From positions 55,840 to 119,839 of the forward strand of contig CALZIK010000052.1 in NCBI GenBank assembly GCA_945787635.1: a stretch of DNA of 64,000 nucleotides. Direction: 5' to 3'. This document shows positions 34,743 through 43,933 of the stretch, piece after piece. A program made the translations under genes and the position numbers. Under the pieces are notes generated by a model. The model was not told the DNA's origin. It was given only the letters and a program-made list of their open reading frames with translations, and did not search any database. Position 1 is the first letter of the stretch, and the number at the start of each line of letters is the position of its first letter. This stretch comes from Thermoanaerobaculia bacterium. Lineage in GTDB: Bacteria; Acidobacteriota; Thermoanaerobaculia; Multivoradales; JAHEKO01.

Positions 34743-35669
34743 TCAGCCGGTGGCGGAGGATGGGGTGCGGCCCGGAGCCACCGGGCTGAAGAAGTCGAAA
34801 GCGCGCCCTTCCAGCCTTCTGTCGAACGCCACACCGGTGCGGTAGATCGGCCGGATCTCCTCGGCGATCTTGACCGTTCGATTCAGGCGGCACCAGCGAA
34901 CCTTGCCCGGGATGTCGTAGGCGAATGAGCCGTTGCCGATGCGGAAAACCCAGCTGCCTCCCACCGGCAGGCCGCGATTCGACTCGACCGCCATTCCGGA
35001 GACGCTCATGTTGAGGAGCCTCGACGGCACCGGTACCTCCACGGTGATGTTGTCGAGACTCCAGCGATGATTCTCGCGGTTCCCTTTGCGAGTGCCCGCG
35101 GTATCGACGCCGCGCACCAGGCCATCGATGGTCGCGTTCCCCGCCTGGCTCTTGCCGGAATGCCTAATCGCGGCTTCCGCGTAGCCGCTGGCGAGCCCCG
35201 GATGTAGTTTGGCGAGCGGTTCCCGAGCGTAGATGCACTCTTCGATCAAATGCCTCGAGGCGACGCGCAGTTCGTCGGACTGTTCGACCTCGAGTCGCCG
35301 GTTGAGCACCTCACGCTTGTGAGCGTCGATCAGGGCGTTGACCTCTCCACTCAGGGTCCGAAACTCCCGGCCCGGTCCCGTGACCAGCGAGCGCGCAGCC
35401 AGGTCCTCTTGCGAGACGCGCTCGAAGACGTTGCCGAGGTCGGCAACGGATCGGTCGGCGCCAGCGGCGAGGCGCGCGGGGAGGAGCCAGACGAGGGCGA
35501 TCAAGAAGACGGCGCCGATCCCCGCGGAAATGGCCGCGGCTCGGAGCGCCACCCACGACGGGTTGCCGGCGAGCCAGAGGGCCGTTTGAACCGCGATGGG
35601 CGCGAATCCGGCGAGCAGCCCGAGCCACAGAAGCCTGCGGCTGAAACTGGGTCTGCTGTTGGTTGCCAA
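34743..35669 (-). CDS. Membrane-anchored PilZ-domain protein
   Basis: The 308-residue protein has two N-terminal membrane helices (about 12-32 and 42-66), a HAMP-like linker with DRSVADLGNVFERVSQEDLAARS, and a coiled helical region. The C-terminal PilZ-like domain contains LLNMSVSGMAVES, the N-x-S-x-x-G half of the c-di-GMP-binding motif. The upstream Arg-rich element is only loosely RxxxR (RKGNRENHR), so c-di-GMP binding is probable rather than certain. Confidence 0.72.
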   Translation of the reverse strand: MATNSRPSFSRRLLWLGLLAGFAPIAVQTALWLAGNPSWVALRAAAISAGIGAVFLIALVWLLPARLAAGADRSVADLGNVFERVSQEDLAARSLVTGPGREFRTLSGEVNALIDAHKREVLNRRLEVEQSDELRVASRHLIEECIYAREPLAKLHPGLASGYAEAAIRHSGKSQAGNATIDGLVRGVDTAGTRKGNRENHRWSLDNITVEVPVPSRLLNMSVSGMAVESNRGLPVGGSWVFRIGNGSFAYDIPGKVRWCRLNRTVKIAEEIRPIYRTGVAFDRRLEGRAFDFFSPVAPGRTPSSATG

Positions 35670-35702
35670 GACTCGCCTCGCTGTGAATGAGCAGGGCCGT
35701 AC

Positions 35703-35708
35703 AGTATA
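35703..35708 (-). promoter_or_regulatory. Possible -10 element (TATACT) of the PilZ/NmrA unit
   Basis: On the - strand TATACT lies 34 nt before the ATG at 35669, in the gap divergent to asnB. No clear -35 hexamer is seen at 16-18 nt. Confidence 0.35.
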
Positions 35709-35818
35709 GCGCGATTCGTACTCGGAGTCGCGATGTGGGACGAAGGCGGGTTGGATCTGTTAGCTTGCGATGCTTGGCGACCGGCGGTTGGCGCTGCCGA
35801 GTGACTTTGGGGTAAACC

Positions 35819-37522
35819 ATGTGTTCGATTCTGGGTATTTTCGGATTTGGGCGAGGCGCTTCCGGCTCCGGAGCCGAGTTCGAGGAGCTTCGACGGCTCG
35901 CGCTACGCCTCTCGAGGAAGCAGCGCCATCGCGGGCCCGACTGGAGCGGTGTCTACGCCGGAGAAGGCGCGATTCTCGCCCACGAACGCCTGGCAATCGT
36001 GGATATCGAGCACGGCGCCCAGCCTCTCTACGGTTCGGGCCGTGACCATGTTCTGGCAGTCAACGGGGAGATCTACAACCACCGCGAGCTCGAGCGTGAG
36101 CTCGAGCGGCCGTTCGACTTCCAGACCGGCTCGGACTGCGAGGTGATCCTCGCGCTCTACGCCCAGCGGGGGGTGGAGTTCTTGAACGAGCTCAACGGCA
36201 TCTTCGCCTTCGCGCTCTACGACGACGAGCGTGGCCGTTTTTTCATCGCCAGGGATCCGATCGGCGTCATGCCGCTCTACACAGGCCGCGACGACGAAGG
36301 GAGGTTCTACGTCGCTTCAGAGCTCAAGGCCTTGATAGGGGTCTGCGGTGAGATCACGGAGTTTCCGCCCGGGCACTATCTCTACGCCGACGCGGGGCCG
36401 AACGGCGAAGTCGGCGAGCCGGTTCGCTATTACCATCCGGAATGGACGAGCTACGAGGCGAGCGAGGGCAGGAGAGCGGACCTCGCAGCTCTTCGCGCGG
36501 CCCTCGAGGAAGCCGTCCACCGCCAACTCATGTGCGACGTGCCCTATGGTGTCCTGCTCTCCGGCGGACTCGATTCCTCGATCCTCACCGCGATCTGCCA
36601 CAAGTTCTACCGGCGCAGGGTCGAGGAGGGTGACCGGAGCGAGGCCTGGTGGCCGCAGCTCCATTCGTTCGCCATCGGGCTCGAGGGCTCGCCCGATCTA
36701 GCCGCCGCGAGCCGCGCCGCAGCGGCGATCGGAACGATTCATCACGAGTTCCACTTCACCCTTCAGGAGGGCCATGACGCGCTGAGCGACGTCATCTACC
36801 ATGTCGAGACATTCGACGTGACCACGGTGCGCGCCTCCACGCCCATGTACCTGCTCGCCCGCCGGATCAAGGCGATGGGCATCAAGATGGTTCTCTCCGG
36901 CGAGGGCGCCGACGAGATCTTCGGTGGTTATCTCTACTTTCACAAGGCGCCCGATGCGCGTGAGTTTCATGAAGAGACCGTTCGCAAGCTGGATCAGCTG
37001 CACTTGTTCGATTGTCTGCGGGCGAACAAGTCGCTGGCCGCCTGGGGCATCGAGGGTCGTGTACCGTTTCTGGACCGCGAGTTTCTCGACATTGCCATGG
37101 CCTTCGACGCCGAGGACAAGATGGCCTGCGGGGGGAAGATGGAGAAAGATGTCCTGCGCCGCGCCTTCGAGGGCTACCTGCCGGATGAGATCCTGTGGCG
37201 CCAGAAGGAGCAGTTCTCGGACGGCGTCGGCTACACCTGGATCGATTCCCTGCGGGAGCTGGCCGAGGCGGAGGTCGACGACGAAGCCCTGGCACGCTCC
37301 GCGAGCCGGTTTCCGGAAAACCCGCCGGCTACCAAAGAGGCGTATTTGTACCGGGCGATCTTCGAGTCCCACTTTCCGGGTGGTTCGGCAGCTCGATGCG
37401 TGCCGCACGGAATGAGCATCGCGTGCAGCACTCCGACGGCGATTCGCTGGGATGCGGCCTTCAGCGGCAGGGCTGATCCATCGGGCCGAGCCGTCGCCGG
37501 CGTTCACAAAGACGCCTACTGA
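35819..37522 (+). CDS. asnB: Asparagine synthase (glutamine-hydrolysing), AsnB type
   Basis: The 567-residue protein is close in length and sequence to E. coli AsnB (554 residues). Cys2 after Met1 is the glutaminase nucleophile. It is followed by RHRGPDWSG, HERLAIVDIEHGAQPLY, NGEIYNH and TGSDCEVILALY in the class II amidotransferase domain. The synthetase domain has the PP-loop LLSGGLDSSI and the conserved VLSGEGADEIFGGYLYFHKAP and GRVPFLDREFLD segments, plus the C-terminal WRQKEQFSDGVGY. It makes asparagine from aspartate, ATP and glutamine. It converges tightly (6 bp) with the subtilase gene. Confidence 0.96.
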   Translation: MCSILGIFGFGRGASGSGAEFEELRRLALRLSRKQRHRGPDWSGVYAGEGAILAHERLAIVDIEHGAQPLYGSGRDHVLAVNGEIYNHRELERELERPFDFQTGSDCEVILALYAQRGVEFLNELNGIFAFALYDDERGRFFIARDPIGVMPLYTGRDDEGRFYVASELKALIGVCGEITEFPPGHYLYADAGPNGEVGEPVRYYHPEWTSYEASEGRRADLAALRAALEEAVHRQLMCDVPYGVLLSGGLDSSILTAICHKFYRRRVEEGDRSEAWWPQLHSFAIGLEGSPDLAAASRAAAAIGTIHHEFHFTLQEGHDALSDVIYHVETFDVTTVRASTPMYLLARRIKAMGIKMVLSGEGADEIFGGYLYFHKAPDAREFHEETVRKLDQLHLFDCLRANKSLAAWGIEGRVPFLDREFLDIAMAFDAEDKMACGGKMEKDVLRRAFEGYLPDEILWRQKEQFSDGVGYTWIDSLRELAEAEVDDEALARSASRFPENPPATKEAYLYRAIFESHFPGGSAARCVPHGMSIACSTPTAIRWDAAFSGRADPSGRAVAGVHKDAY

Positions 37523-37528
37523 TTCCGC

Positions 37529-40500
37529 TTATTCCTGCTCGACCCAGTCATTGACCGAAGCGGCCTCGGTCAGGTTGTCGCTCCAGAGATAGCCGTCGCT
37601 CCAGAGGAAACCGTCACTCCACAGGAAGCCGTCGCTCCACAGGAAGCCATCGCTCCACAGGAAGCCATCGCTCCACAGGAAGCCATCGCTCCACAGGAAG
37701 CCGTCGCTCCACAGGAAGCCGTCACTCCACAGGAAGCCCGCGAGGCCCTCGATGTAGTAGTTGCCGTCGACGTCGCGATTGGCGCGGCCGCGGAAGTGGG
37801 AGATGCCTGCCAGGTCCGCTCCGAGGTCGAGGCCGTTGTTCGCGCAGCCGCTGGTCGTAGAGTGGACCGCGTCGTAGGCGTTGACCACGCCGGCGCCCTG
37901 TTGAAAGATGCTGTAGGCGAGACTGCCCGAGTCATCGACCGCGGCGCGCGCCGAGGCCATCAGCCGGCACTTGACGTCGTCGGGAGTCAGGGATGGGTAC
38001 TCCTGCAGCAGCAAGGCCGCTACGCCGCTCACCACCGCGGCTGCCTGTGAGGTTCCGGACATCATGAAGGAGTTTCCAGTCAGCCATTCGGGATGGTGAC
38101 TCGGCAGCCTGCTTTCGGGATCGACGATTCCGAAGATGTGGCCCCCCGGCGCGACGATCTCGGGCTTGACGAAGCCCTCGGCCGTGGGCCCGGCCGAAGA
38201 GAAGGATGCCAGAAAGTCGTCGTTGCCGTCCACGGGCGTCGCTGCATCCGACATTGCGCCGACGGTGATGATGTAGGGAGTGTTGCCGGGAACGCCGACA
38301 GTCATCGGATCGGGACCGGTATTGCCGGCGGAAGCGACGACCGTGACCCCGGCTTCCCAGGCGGCCATGACGGCCTGATTCAGAGGGTCATCCCAGTAGT
38401 GGGAAACGGGTGGCGTGCTGAACGAGAGATTCAAAACCCGGATGTTGTAGATGTCCTTGTTCTGTACTACCCAGTCGATGCCACGGATGACGTTGAGATA
38501 CGAGCCTCGGCCCTCATCGTCGAACGCCTTGACGGCCACGAAGCCCGCGTCGGGCGCAACGCCGTTGTAGCGCCCGCCGCCGCCCAAGCCCTGCTCGCTG
38601 TTGAGAATCACGCTCGAGACGTGCGTGCCGTGGCCGAAGCGGTCGGATCCGTACTGAACCTGGTTGGTGATGGCATCGTAGCGAACGCCGAATTTGGGCA
38701 GCCCCTGGCTGTCCATGAGGAGAGACTGCCACGGCCAAAGGCCGGTATCCAGAACCGCGACCGAGACACCGAATCCGGTGATGCCTTCGCTGTGAACCTG
38801 GTCCGCGCCGATGAGAGCGGGGAAATTCGTGTACGGAGCCTGCGAGCTGTTGGCGTCCGTGCTCGGGTCCGGCGTCACCGCGTAGGTGCCGGAAATGTGG
38901 ATCTCGCGAACGGCGACCCAGTCGCCGCCTCCCATGGATTCGGAGCTCAGCAGCCGCACCATGGTCTGGCCGGAAAGGTAGCTCGAAACGTCGGAGCTGA
39001 GGTGCTGCACGCCGGTGCCCTGGTCCGGCCCTTTCATTCTGCCGATTTCGGTCCAGGACTCGCCGCCATCACCCGACATCTGGACCGACACGAACTCATT
39101 GCCGTGGTCGAGATCGGCTCGGTAGTCAATGGCAAGGTTGGCGTTGGTTAGCCCGGAGAGATCCACCGCGCGCTCGGCGCCCATGGACCCGCTGGAAACC
39201 AGGAGGCCCTGGGAGAAGCCCCATGTGTTGACGATAACGTCGCCGCCCCACGGCCCATCCTGCTCGCCGAGTTCGGCCCAGCCGGTGGCCCAGTTCAGAG
39301 TTCCGTCGTTGTTGCCGAACGACACGCTCTCGAAGAGGTCGGCAACCTCCCAGATCTCGTCCGCGTCACTGCCGCCGGTGTAGTCGACCTTGACGTTGTC
39401 GATCTGGAAGCTCTCGTTCGAGCCGCCGTAGTAGTTGGTCACGCGGAATCGCACGCGCGTATTCGCCGCCGTAAATCCAGTGATGTCGTAGCTGCGGGAC
39501 CCCGTCGTCGCGCCGGAGATGCCCATGATGGTCTCGAGCGGCACATAACTCGAGCCGCCGTTGCTCGAGGCCTCAACGGTGATCGCGTCGCTCGAATCGA
39601 CGCCTGATGTCGTGCTGAAGTCGAAGCTGAAGGTGGCTGAGGTCACTCCGCCCGAGAGGTTGACCTCTCGCTCCGCGGCCGGCTCGCCACCGGTGTTGGG
39701 ATAGTCGTTCAGGTTGAGGCCGTTGACGGTCACCGTGACTCGCCCGGCGGTGGGACCCGAACCGCTGGAGGCGGGGTCATTCTCGACCCAGTTGGTGGCC
39801 CACGCAACGGCGCCGTCGCTGTTGTCGAAGTCGGGCTCGTTGAAAAGGTCGAGAACCATGCCCTGGACGGGCTCGGGCTCTGCGCCCCCGGGTGTTGGCA
39901 CATAGGAGACCTCGACGTTATCGAGATACATGAACTCGTCGCCGCCGCCGTAGTACTGCGTTACCCGAAACCTGACCATGGTGTCGGGGGAGAGGAAACC
40001 GGCCAGGTCGTGAGTTCTGCTGCCCGAGGTCACCCCCGCGATGCCTGTCAGCGTCTCGAGGACCGTGAAAGTCGCTCCACCGTCGGCCGAAACCGATACT
40101 TCGACGGCATCGCTGGTGTCGAGTCCGGCTGAGGTCCGGAAGTCGAAACTCAGCTCTGCGCTGACCGCGTTGGTCAGATCGACCAGGCGGGCCGCTCCGG
40201 GGTAGCCGCCGGTATCGGGCTGGTCGTCCAAGCGAAGCTCGCCACTGGTCACTCGAACTTGTCCGGTGGCCGGACCCTGTCCGCCGAACTCAGGATCGTC
40301 TTCGATCCAGCTGCCGATCCAGTTGACCGAACCGTCGTTACCGTTGAGGGCGCTCGCGTTGAACTCATCGCGCACTGCGAGCGCGCTCATCGCCGGATCT
40401 TCGCAAAGGTCGATGGCGGTGACGCCTCCGGCGCTGGGGAAGAAAATCTCGAGCCGGCTGGCGTTGTCCACAGCGATCGGAAGGGTCTGCACGCTGTTCT

Positions 40501-41302
40501 TGCCGAATGCCATCGTCGAGAGCGTGTTGAGCAGATTTCCGGCGGCGTCGAAAGCGGTGACCGTGGCCGTGGTCTCGTCAATGTCCATGAGGCCGACCGA
40601 GACGACCTGGGTCGGCTGGTCGAAGGTGATCTTGAGAGTGCGTGCCGCCTGGTCGTCGTCGGGGTCGCTCGAGTCGGCGTCTTCCGAGACGATCAGGATC
40701 TTTCCAAGAGGAAGAGCGTTTTCGCCCGGAAGGCCGGGTGCGCCGGCGGCTCCAACACCCGGGCCGCCGAAACCCTCATTGGGACTTCCGAGGTCGAAGT
40801 CACCACCCGTGGGCGCCGAGCTGTCGAAGATCATCGCGGGGTGATTGACCGGATCGTCGGTGGTGACGGAGATGCCGAAGCCGGCGAACTCGCTGTCGAT
40901 GACTTGACCGCGAGCGAGAGCGCGACCGGCGGCATCGGTCTCGAAGTCCATGGTCGGCAGGCAGAGCCCACTGCTTGCCAGGCCGAGCGGTCGGTTCGCG
41001 AAGAAGCGGACGAAACCGTCGAGGCGACTAACCTCGGCACGTTGGCTCGACGTCAGCTCAGCGCCGACGGAGCGGATGATTCCTAACTCGTGGGTCACGG
41101 TGCCGCCGACCGACTCGACAATCTCGACGGCGGTGGCGAGGTCGGTGGCCTGGACCAGAGTTGTCTGAGCCAACTCGGCTCCGGTGCTCGCCGAGAGTGG
41201 AGTCCCGAAGGCGAGCATCGCTGCGAGCAGAAGAGCTAGCAAGCCGAGTTCTGCCGCGGCCGGCATGGCTCGAAGTTGAAGGGTCGTGGACTGATTCTTC
41301 AT
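37529..41302 (-). CDS. Secreted S8 subtilisin-like protease with three jelly-roll modules and a C-terminal FLWSDG repeat
   Basis: The 1,257-residue protein has an N-terminal signal region (hydrophobic run around 20-35) and an I9-like propeptide segment (VGGTVTHELGIIRSVGAEL). A beta-rich region follows, then three related jelly-roll modules of ~160 residues (about 314-475, 486-645, 656-815) that share GNDGS-W....DP and SADGG / SGDGG segments. The S8 domain has Asp852 (AVLDTG), His near 893 (GHGTHV), Asn in ASAGNTG, and Ser near 1084 (SGTSQAA). It ends with nine FLWSDG-type hexapeptides before NLTEAASVNDWVEQE. The ATG at 41302 has GGGAG 10 nt upstream; an upstream Met at 41323 would place that ribosome-binding site inside the coding region. 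It is predicted to be extracellular or surface bound, with the repeat as an anchor or secretion signal (inference). Confidence 0.93.
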   Translation of the reverse strand: MKNQSTTLQLRAMPAAAELGLLALLLAAMLAFGTPLSASTGAELAQTTLVQATDLATAVEIVESVGGTVTHELGIIRSVGAELTSSQRAEVSRLDGFVRFFANRPLGLASSGLCLPTMDFETDAAGRALARGQVIDSEFAGFGISVTTDDPVNHPAMIFDSSAPTGGDFDLGSPNEGFGGPGVGAAGAPGLPGENALPLGKILIVSEDADSSDPDDDQAARTLKITFDQPTQVVSVGLMDIDETTATVTAFDAAGNLLNTLSTMAFGKNSVQTLPIAVDNASRLEIFFPSAGGVTAIDLCEDPAMSALAVRDEFNASALNGNDGSVNWIGSWIEDDPEFGGQGPATGQVRVTSGELRLDDQPDTGGYPGAARLVDLTNAVSAELSFDFRTSAGLDTSDAVEVSVSADGGATFTVLETLTGIAGVTSGSRTHDLAGFLSPDTMVRFRVTQYYGGGDEFMYLDNVEVSYVPTPGGAEPEPVQGMVLDLFNEPDFDNSDGAVAWATNWVENDPASSGSGPTAGRVTVTVNGLNLNDYPNTGGEPAAEREVNLSGGVTSATFSFDFSTTSGVDSSDAITVEASSNGGSSYVPLETIMGISGATTGSRSYDITGFTAANTRVRFRVTNYYGGSNESFQIDNVKVDYTGGSDADEIWEVADLFESVSFGNNDGTLNWATGWAELGEQDGPWGGDVIVNTWGFSQGLLVSSGSMGAERAVDLSGLTNANLAIDYRADLDHGNEFVSVQMSGDGGESWTEIGRMKGPDQGTGVQHLSSDVSSYLSGQTMVRLLSSESMGGGDWVAVREIHISGTYAVTPDPSTDANSSQAPYTNFPALIGADQVHSEGITGFGVSVAVLDTGLWPWQSLLMDSQGLPKFGVRYDAITNQVQYGSDRFGHGTHVSSVILNSEQGLGGGGRYNGVAPDAGFVAVKAFDDEGRGSYLNVIRGIDWVVQNKDIYNIRVLNLSFSTPPVSHYWDDPLNQAVMAAWEAGVTVVASAGNTGPDPMTVGVPGNTPYIITVGAMSDAATPVDGNDDFLASFSSAGPTAEGFVKPEIVAPGGHIFGIVDPESRLPSHHPEWLTGNSFMMSGTSQAAAVVSGVAALLLQEYPSLTPDDVKCRLMASARAAVDDSGSLAYSIFQQGAGVVNAYDAVHSTTSGCANNGLDLGADLAGISHFRGRANRDVDGNYYIEGLAGFLWSDGFLWSDGFLWSDGFLWSDGFLWSDGFLWSDGFLWSDGFLWSDGYLWSDNLTEAASVNDWVEQE
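37574..37735 (-). repeat. Nine 18-bp tandem repeats encoding FLWSDG / YLWSDN
   Basis: Nine consecutive 18-bp units with no spacer differ at only a few positions (GTC/ATC and GCT/ACT variants in the + strand reading). Eight encode FLWSDG and the last encodes YLWSDN. They lie near the 3' end of the subtilase gene. The near-identity of the DNA indicates recent slippage or unequal crossing-over. Confidence 0.97.
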
Positions 41303-41676
41303 AGTTGATCGCTCCCGGCGCACCTAGCTCCGCGCGTTCTTAGATCAAGGTCTGTACCATCCGGGCATGCACAAACCTGTATGTGCAGTGTCGCCAACCA
41401 GGCCGAAGATGAGCCTGAGCGGGAGCTGTAAGAGGTTTATTTTGAGTCAGTTATAGGACTTACGCGCTGGTCGCGGATTGGCTGCCAGCTGAAGAAAAAC
41501 TGAAGCTCGAAAGGTACCTGGCTCCCGGGGTCTCCAAAAAAACGGTGGCTGAGATAAATAATGACGCAGCAAGACGGGAAGAGATAGGCTCGACTTCAGC
41601 GGCTCTCACCGGGCCCCGTGCTATCTTTTTTCGCCTCAGCGCCGACCCTCCAAATCCGACAACAAGGGAGTTCAAA
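41303..41676. other. 374-bp divergent intergenic region between subtilase and DUF1579 genes
   Basis: This is one of the more AT-rich stretches of the window. It contains an inverted repeat at 41368-41387 on the subtilase side. On the other side, TGCTATCTT at 41619-41627 may be an extended -10 for the DUF1579 gene, and AAGGGAG at 41663-41669 is its ribosome-binding site. An open frame from 41446 runs into the DUF1579 gene but has no good start. Confidence 0.5.
41368..41387. promoter_or_regulatory. Inverted repeat, possible operator for the subtilase gene
   Basis: TGCACA-N8-TGTGCA is a perfect 6-bp dyad about 66-85 nt upstream of the subtilase ATG. There is no T-tract, so an operator is more likely than a terminator. 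The binding protein is unknown. Confidence 0.35.
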
Positions 41677-42186
41677 ATGGGCGACACAGATCCTGCGGCC
41701 ACCGAGCCGGCACCCGCGACGACGCCGGAGCACGACAAGTTGAAGCCCTTCGAGGGCAAGTTCCGGTCGGAGGTCAAGATGTGGATGGGACCGGGCGAGC
41801 CCATGATCTCGACCGGAACCATGGTCAGCGAGTTCGACCTGGGCGGCCGATTTCTACGCCAGACCTACACCGGCGATCCCAACGAAGGCCCGTTCCCGAG
41901 TTTCGAGGGGCGGGGCTACTGGGGCTACAACAACGTCTCCAAGAGATTCGAGGGGTTCTGGATCGACAACGCCTCGACGATGATGCAAACGGAGACCGGC
42001 GAGGTCGATGATTCGGGGAAGACCTGGACGATGGTCGGCGAGATGCCCAATCCCAAGACCGGCAAGACGATGAGCAAGCGCTCGGTGATCACCGTTGAAG
42101 ACGACGATCACCACACGATGGAGATGTACTTCGATTCCGGCGAGGGCGAGGTCAAGGCGATGGAGATCAACTACGAGCGGGCGTAG
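41677..42186 (+). CDS. DUF1579 family protein
   Basis: The 169-residue protein has the DUF1579 pattern: EHDKLKPFEGKF near the N-terminus, W..PGEP....GT..SEFDLGGRFL, GYWGYNNVSKRFEGFWIDNAST, and a C-terminal RSVITVEDDDHHTMEMYF. The fold is a lipocalin-like beta-barrel by family description, with unknown function; many members are near stress or catabolic genes. The start ATG at 41677 has AAGGGAG 7 nt upstream. The frame is open further upstream but without a good start. Confidence 0.88.
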   Translation: MGDTDPAATEPAPATTPEHDKLKPFEGKFRSEVKMWMGPGEPMISTGTMVSEFDLGGRFLRQTYTGDPNEGPFPSFEGRGYWGYNNVSKRFEGFWIDNASTMMQTETGEVDDSGKTWTMVGEMPNPKTGKTMSKRSVITVEDDDHHTMEMYFDSGEGEVKAMEINYERA

Positions 42187-42192
42187 GACCCG

Positions 42193-43716
42193 TCACTCGG
42201 TCGGCGCCTGCTCGAGGTGGACCATCTTCGCCCTGGACACCGCGCCGCGGTCATTGAGCAGATACAGCATGTAGTAGCCGGGCGGCGCCAGGTTGGGGTT
42301 GTCCGGCAGCTCCAGATCCATCCGCTTGGCGCCCCGCCAGGCGAACTCGAGCGACACGTAGCGCTGTTCCATGTTGACGGAGTGCGTCACGGCGCCGGGC
42401 CTCAGCAGGACCGCCTTTTCGATTCGCTTTGCCTGCTTCGCCTTGATTCGAATCGTCTGGCCGTAGTAGCTCGCCTCGGGAGCCTTCTTGATCACCGGAC
42501 GGGCACCGCGAAACAGGTAGGGCGGCTCGTAGATCTCGGCTCGGGCGCCGCTGCCGGTCAGCCCGCTCGGGTCGTCGTCCTGTCCCGCCGAAAGCACTCG
42601 CCCGTCGGGTAGGACGACCGCGGTCGAGTGGTACATGCGGCCCCAGGCCTGCCGGGGCAGGACCCGCCAGATATTTGTTTCGGGATCGTAGAGCTCGGGC
42701 AGATGGATCGGTTGGTCGTAGAGGTCGTGATGGCCGCCGCCGACCAAGAGCACCGTGCCGTCCGGCAGGATCACCGCGTTGGCGTGGGCCCGCGGGTAGC
42801 GCATCGGTCGAGTAAATTGCCATTTTGGATCATCGTGTTTGAAGCTGATCCGCTCACAGGTGTCGGTTGGCAAGGTCTCGATCTTCTTGCGAGATGTGAA
42901 GCCGCCGCAGGTCATGATCTCGTCAACCGTTCCGGGCACCAGCCAGCTCGTGCCCTGGAACCTTGGCTCCCGAAGCTGAGTGCGGGTCACGGGCGTCCAG
43001 GTGCGCGCTTCCGGGTCGAGCAGGAGAGTGCGGTCCTCGGGGCCGACCTTGGCCACCCGGCCGTCCGAGAGCAAGTGCACCCGTGGATACGGATCCATGC
43101 CTTGCTCGGCGCCTCGAAGTATTTCGAGCGAATCGTCGCGCGGATCGAACACCTCGACGAGGGCGTTGCGCTGGCAGGCGGCGTCTTCTCCGGCGAAGAT
43201 CAGTACCCGTCCGTCGCCCAGGGTGAGATTGCTCGGGTAGTACCGTCCGCGCTTCATGTCCGGTCCCGAGCTCCACACGCCCGTCCAGGGGTCGAACAGA
43301 TAGGTTTCGTTCGGGCCCTGGATGTCGCAGCTTGCTCCCTGAACCCAGCCACCGGCCACGAACACCCGCCCGTCCTCGAGCACCGTGTGACCGCTGCAGA
43401 AAAAGTCGTTGTAGAAGTTGAAGGGAAAGTGGAATCGGTCTTTGTCAGGATTCCAGACCGCGCCCTTGCTCCCCGGGTGCTCCTCGTAGAAGTTGCTGTA
43501 GGTGAACTGCAGGACTTCTCCCGTGGGCAGGACGATCGAATGGATCGCGACCACCGGCCAGTTTCTGGGAGCCACCCAGCGGCCTACCTGCGACGGCGAG
43601 GAGGCAAAGCCGGGGACGGCCTGGAGCAGGCTGAGACCGACGCAGGTGGCAAGAACTAGAGAGACGCAGCCGAGAAAACCCTGAATCCTTCGACTCCCGA
43701 TGCGGCCCTGTCTCAA
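42193..43716 (-). CDS. Secreted galactose/glyoxal oxidase-like copper radical oxidase
   Basis: The 507-residue protein has a signal peptide (hydrophobic 13-37), kelch-type beta-propeller repeats (DGRVFVAGG, DGRVLIFAGE, DGTVLLVGGG, DGRVLSAGQD) and a C-terminal DUF1929 beta domain. All expected copper-radical residues are visible: Cys107 (FFCSGH) and Tyr160 (RYYPS) for the Tyr-Cys cofactor, Tyr362-His363 (RMYHST) and His445 (AVTHSV). This family oxidises primary alcohols or aldehydes to give H2O2. The substrate may be a surface glycan, as for Streptomyces GlxA (inference). The frame continues to 43755, but an AAGGAAGG ribosome-binding site 6 nt before the TTG at 43716 decides the start. Confidence 0.85.
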   Translation of the reverse strand: MRQGRIGSRRIQGFLGCVSLVLATCVGLSLLQAVPGFASSPSQVGRWVAPRNWPVVAIHSIVLPTGEVLQFTYSNFYEEHPGSKGAVWNPDKDRFHFPFNFYNDFFCSGHTVLEDGRVFVAGGWVQGASCDIQGPNETYLFDPWTGVWSSGPDMKRGRYYPSNLTLGDGRVLIFAGEDAACQRNALVEVFDPRDDSLEILRGAEQGMDPYPRVHLLSDGRVAKVGPEDRTLLLDPEARTWTPVTRTQLREPRFQGTSWLVPGTVDEIMTCGGFTSRKKIETLPTDTCERISFKHDDPKWQFTRPMRYPRAHANAVILPDGTVLLVGGGHHDLYDQPIHLPELYDPETNIWRVLPRQAWGRMYHSTAVVLPDGRVLSAGQDDDPSGLTGSGARAEIYEPPYLFRGARPVIKKAPEASYYGQTIRIKAKQAKRIEKAVLLRPGAVTHSVNMEQRYVSLEFAWRGAKRMDLELPDNPNLAPPGYYMLYLLNDRGAVSRAKMVHLEQAPTE

Positions 43717-43722
43717 CTCACA

Positions 43723-43730
43723 CCTTCCTT
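43723..43730 (-). promoter_or_regulatory. Ribosome-binding site fixing a TTG start
   Basis: AAGGAAGG on the - strand lies 6 nt before the TTG at 43716. It would be inside the coding region if the upstream in-frame GTG at 43755 were used. Confidence 0.65.
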
Positions 43731-43933
43731 TTTGACGCGAGGATGCAACACCCACTGCCCGGTTGTTACCTCGCTCCCTGGTTCGCAGGGCACAAGAATC
43801 CTAGCACGCTTGTAGAAAAGCCGAGCCTTCCCTTCTCGGGGGAGGGCGCCAATCGGCCCACCCCCGAGGGTGGTGAGGTGCAGTGCGGTTTTGGGTACCG
43901 TTACAATCAGGAGTCAGACACTGGAGGATGACC

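Noticed and set aside
37574..37735. Short direct repeats resembling a CRISPR array
   Set aside because: The 18-bp units are contiguous without spacers and stay in frame with the protease gene, so this is a coding repeat.
41451..41466. TTATAGGACTTACGC-like sequence reminiscent of an insertion-sequence end
   Set aside because: No partner inverted repeat, target duplication or transposase fragment was found nearby.
41446..41676. In-frame upstream extension of the DUF1579 gene
   Set aside because: It contains a protein-like stretch with WLPAEEKLKLERYL, but no credible start codon. The AAGGGAG ribosome-binding site at 41663 supports the ATG at 41677.
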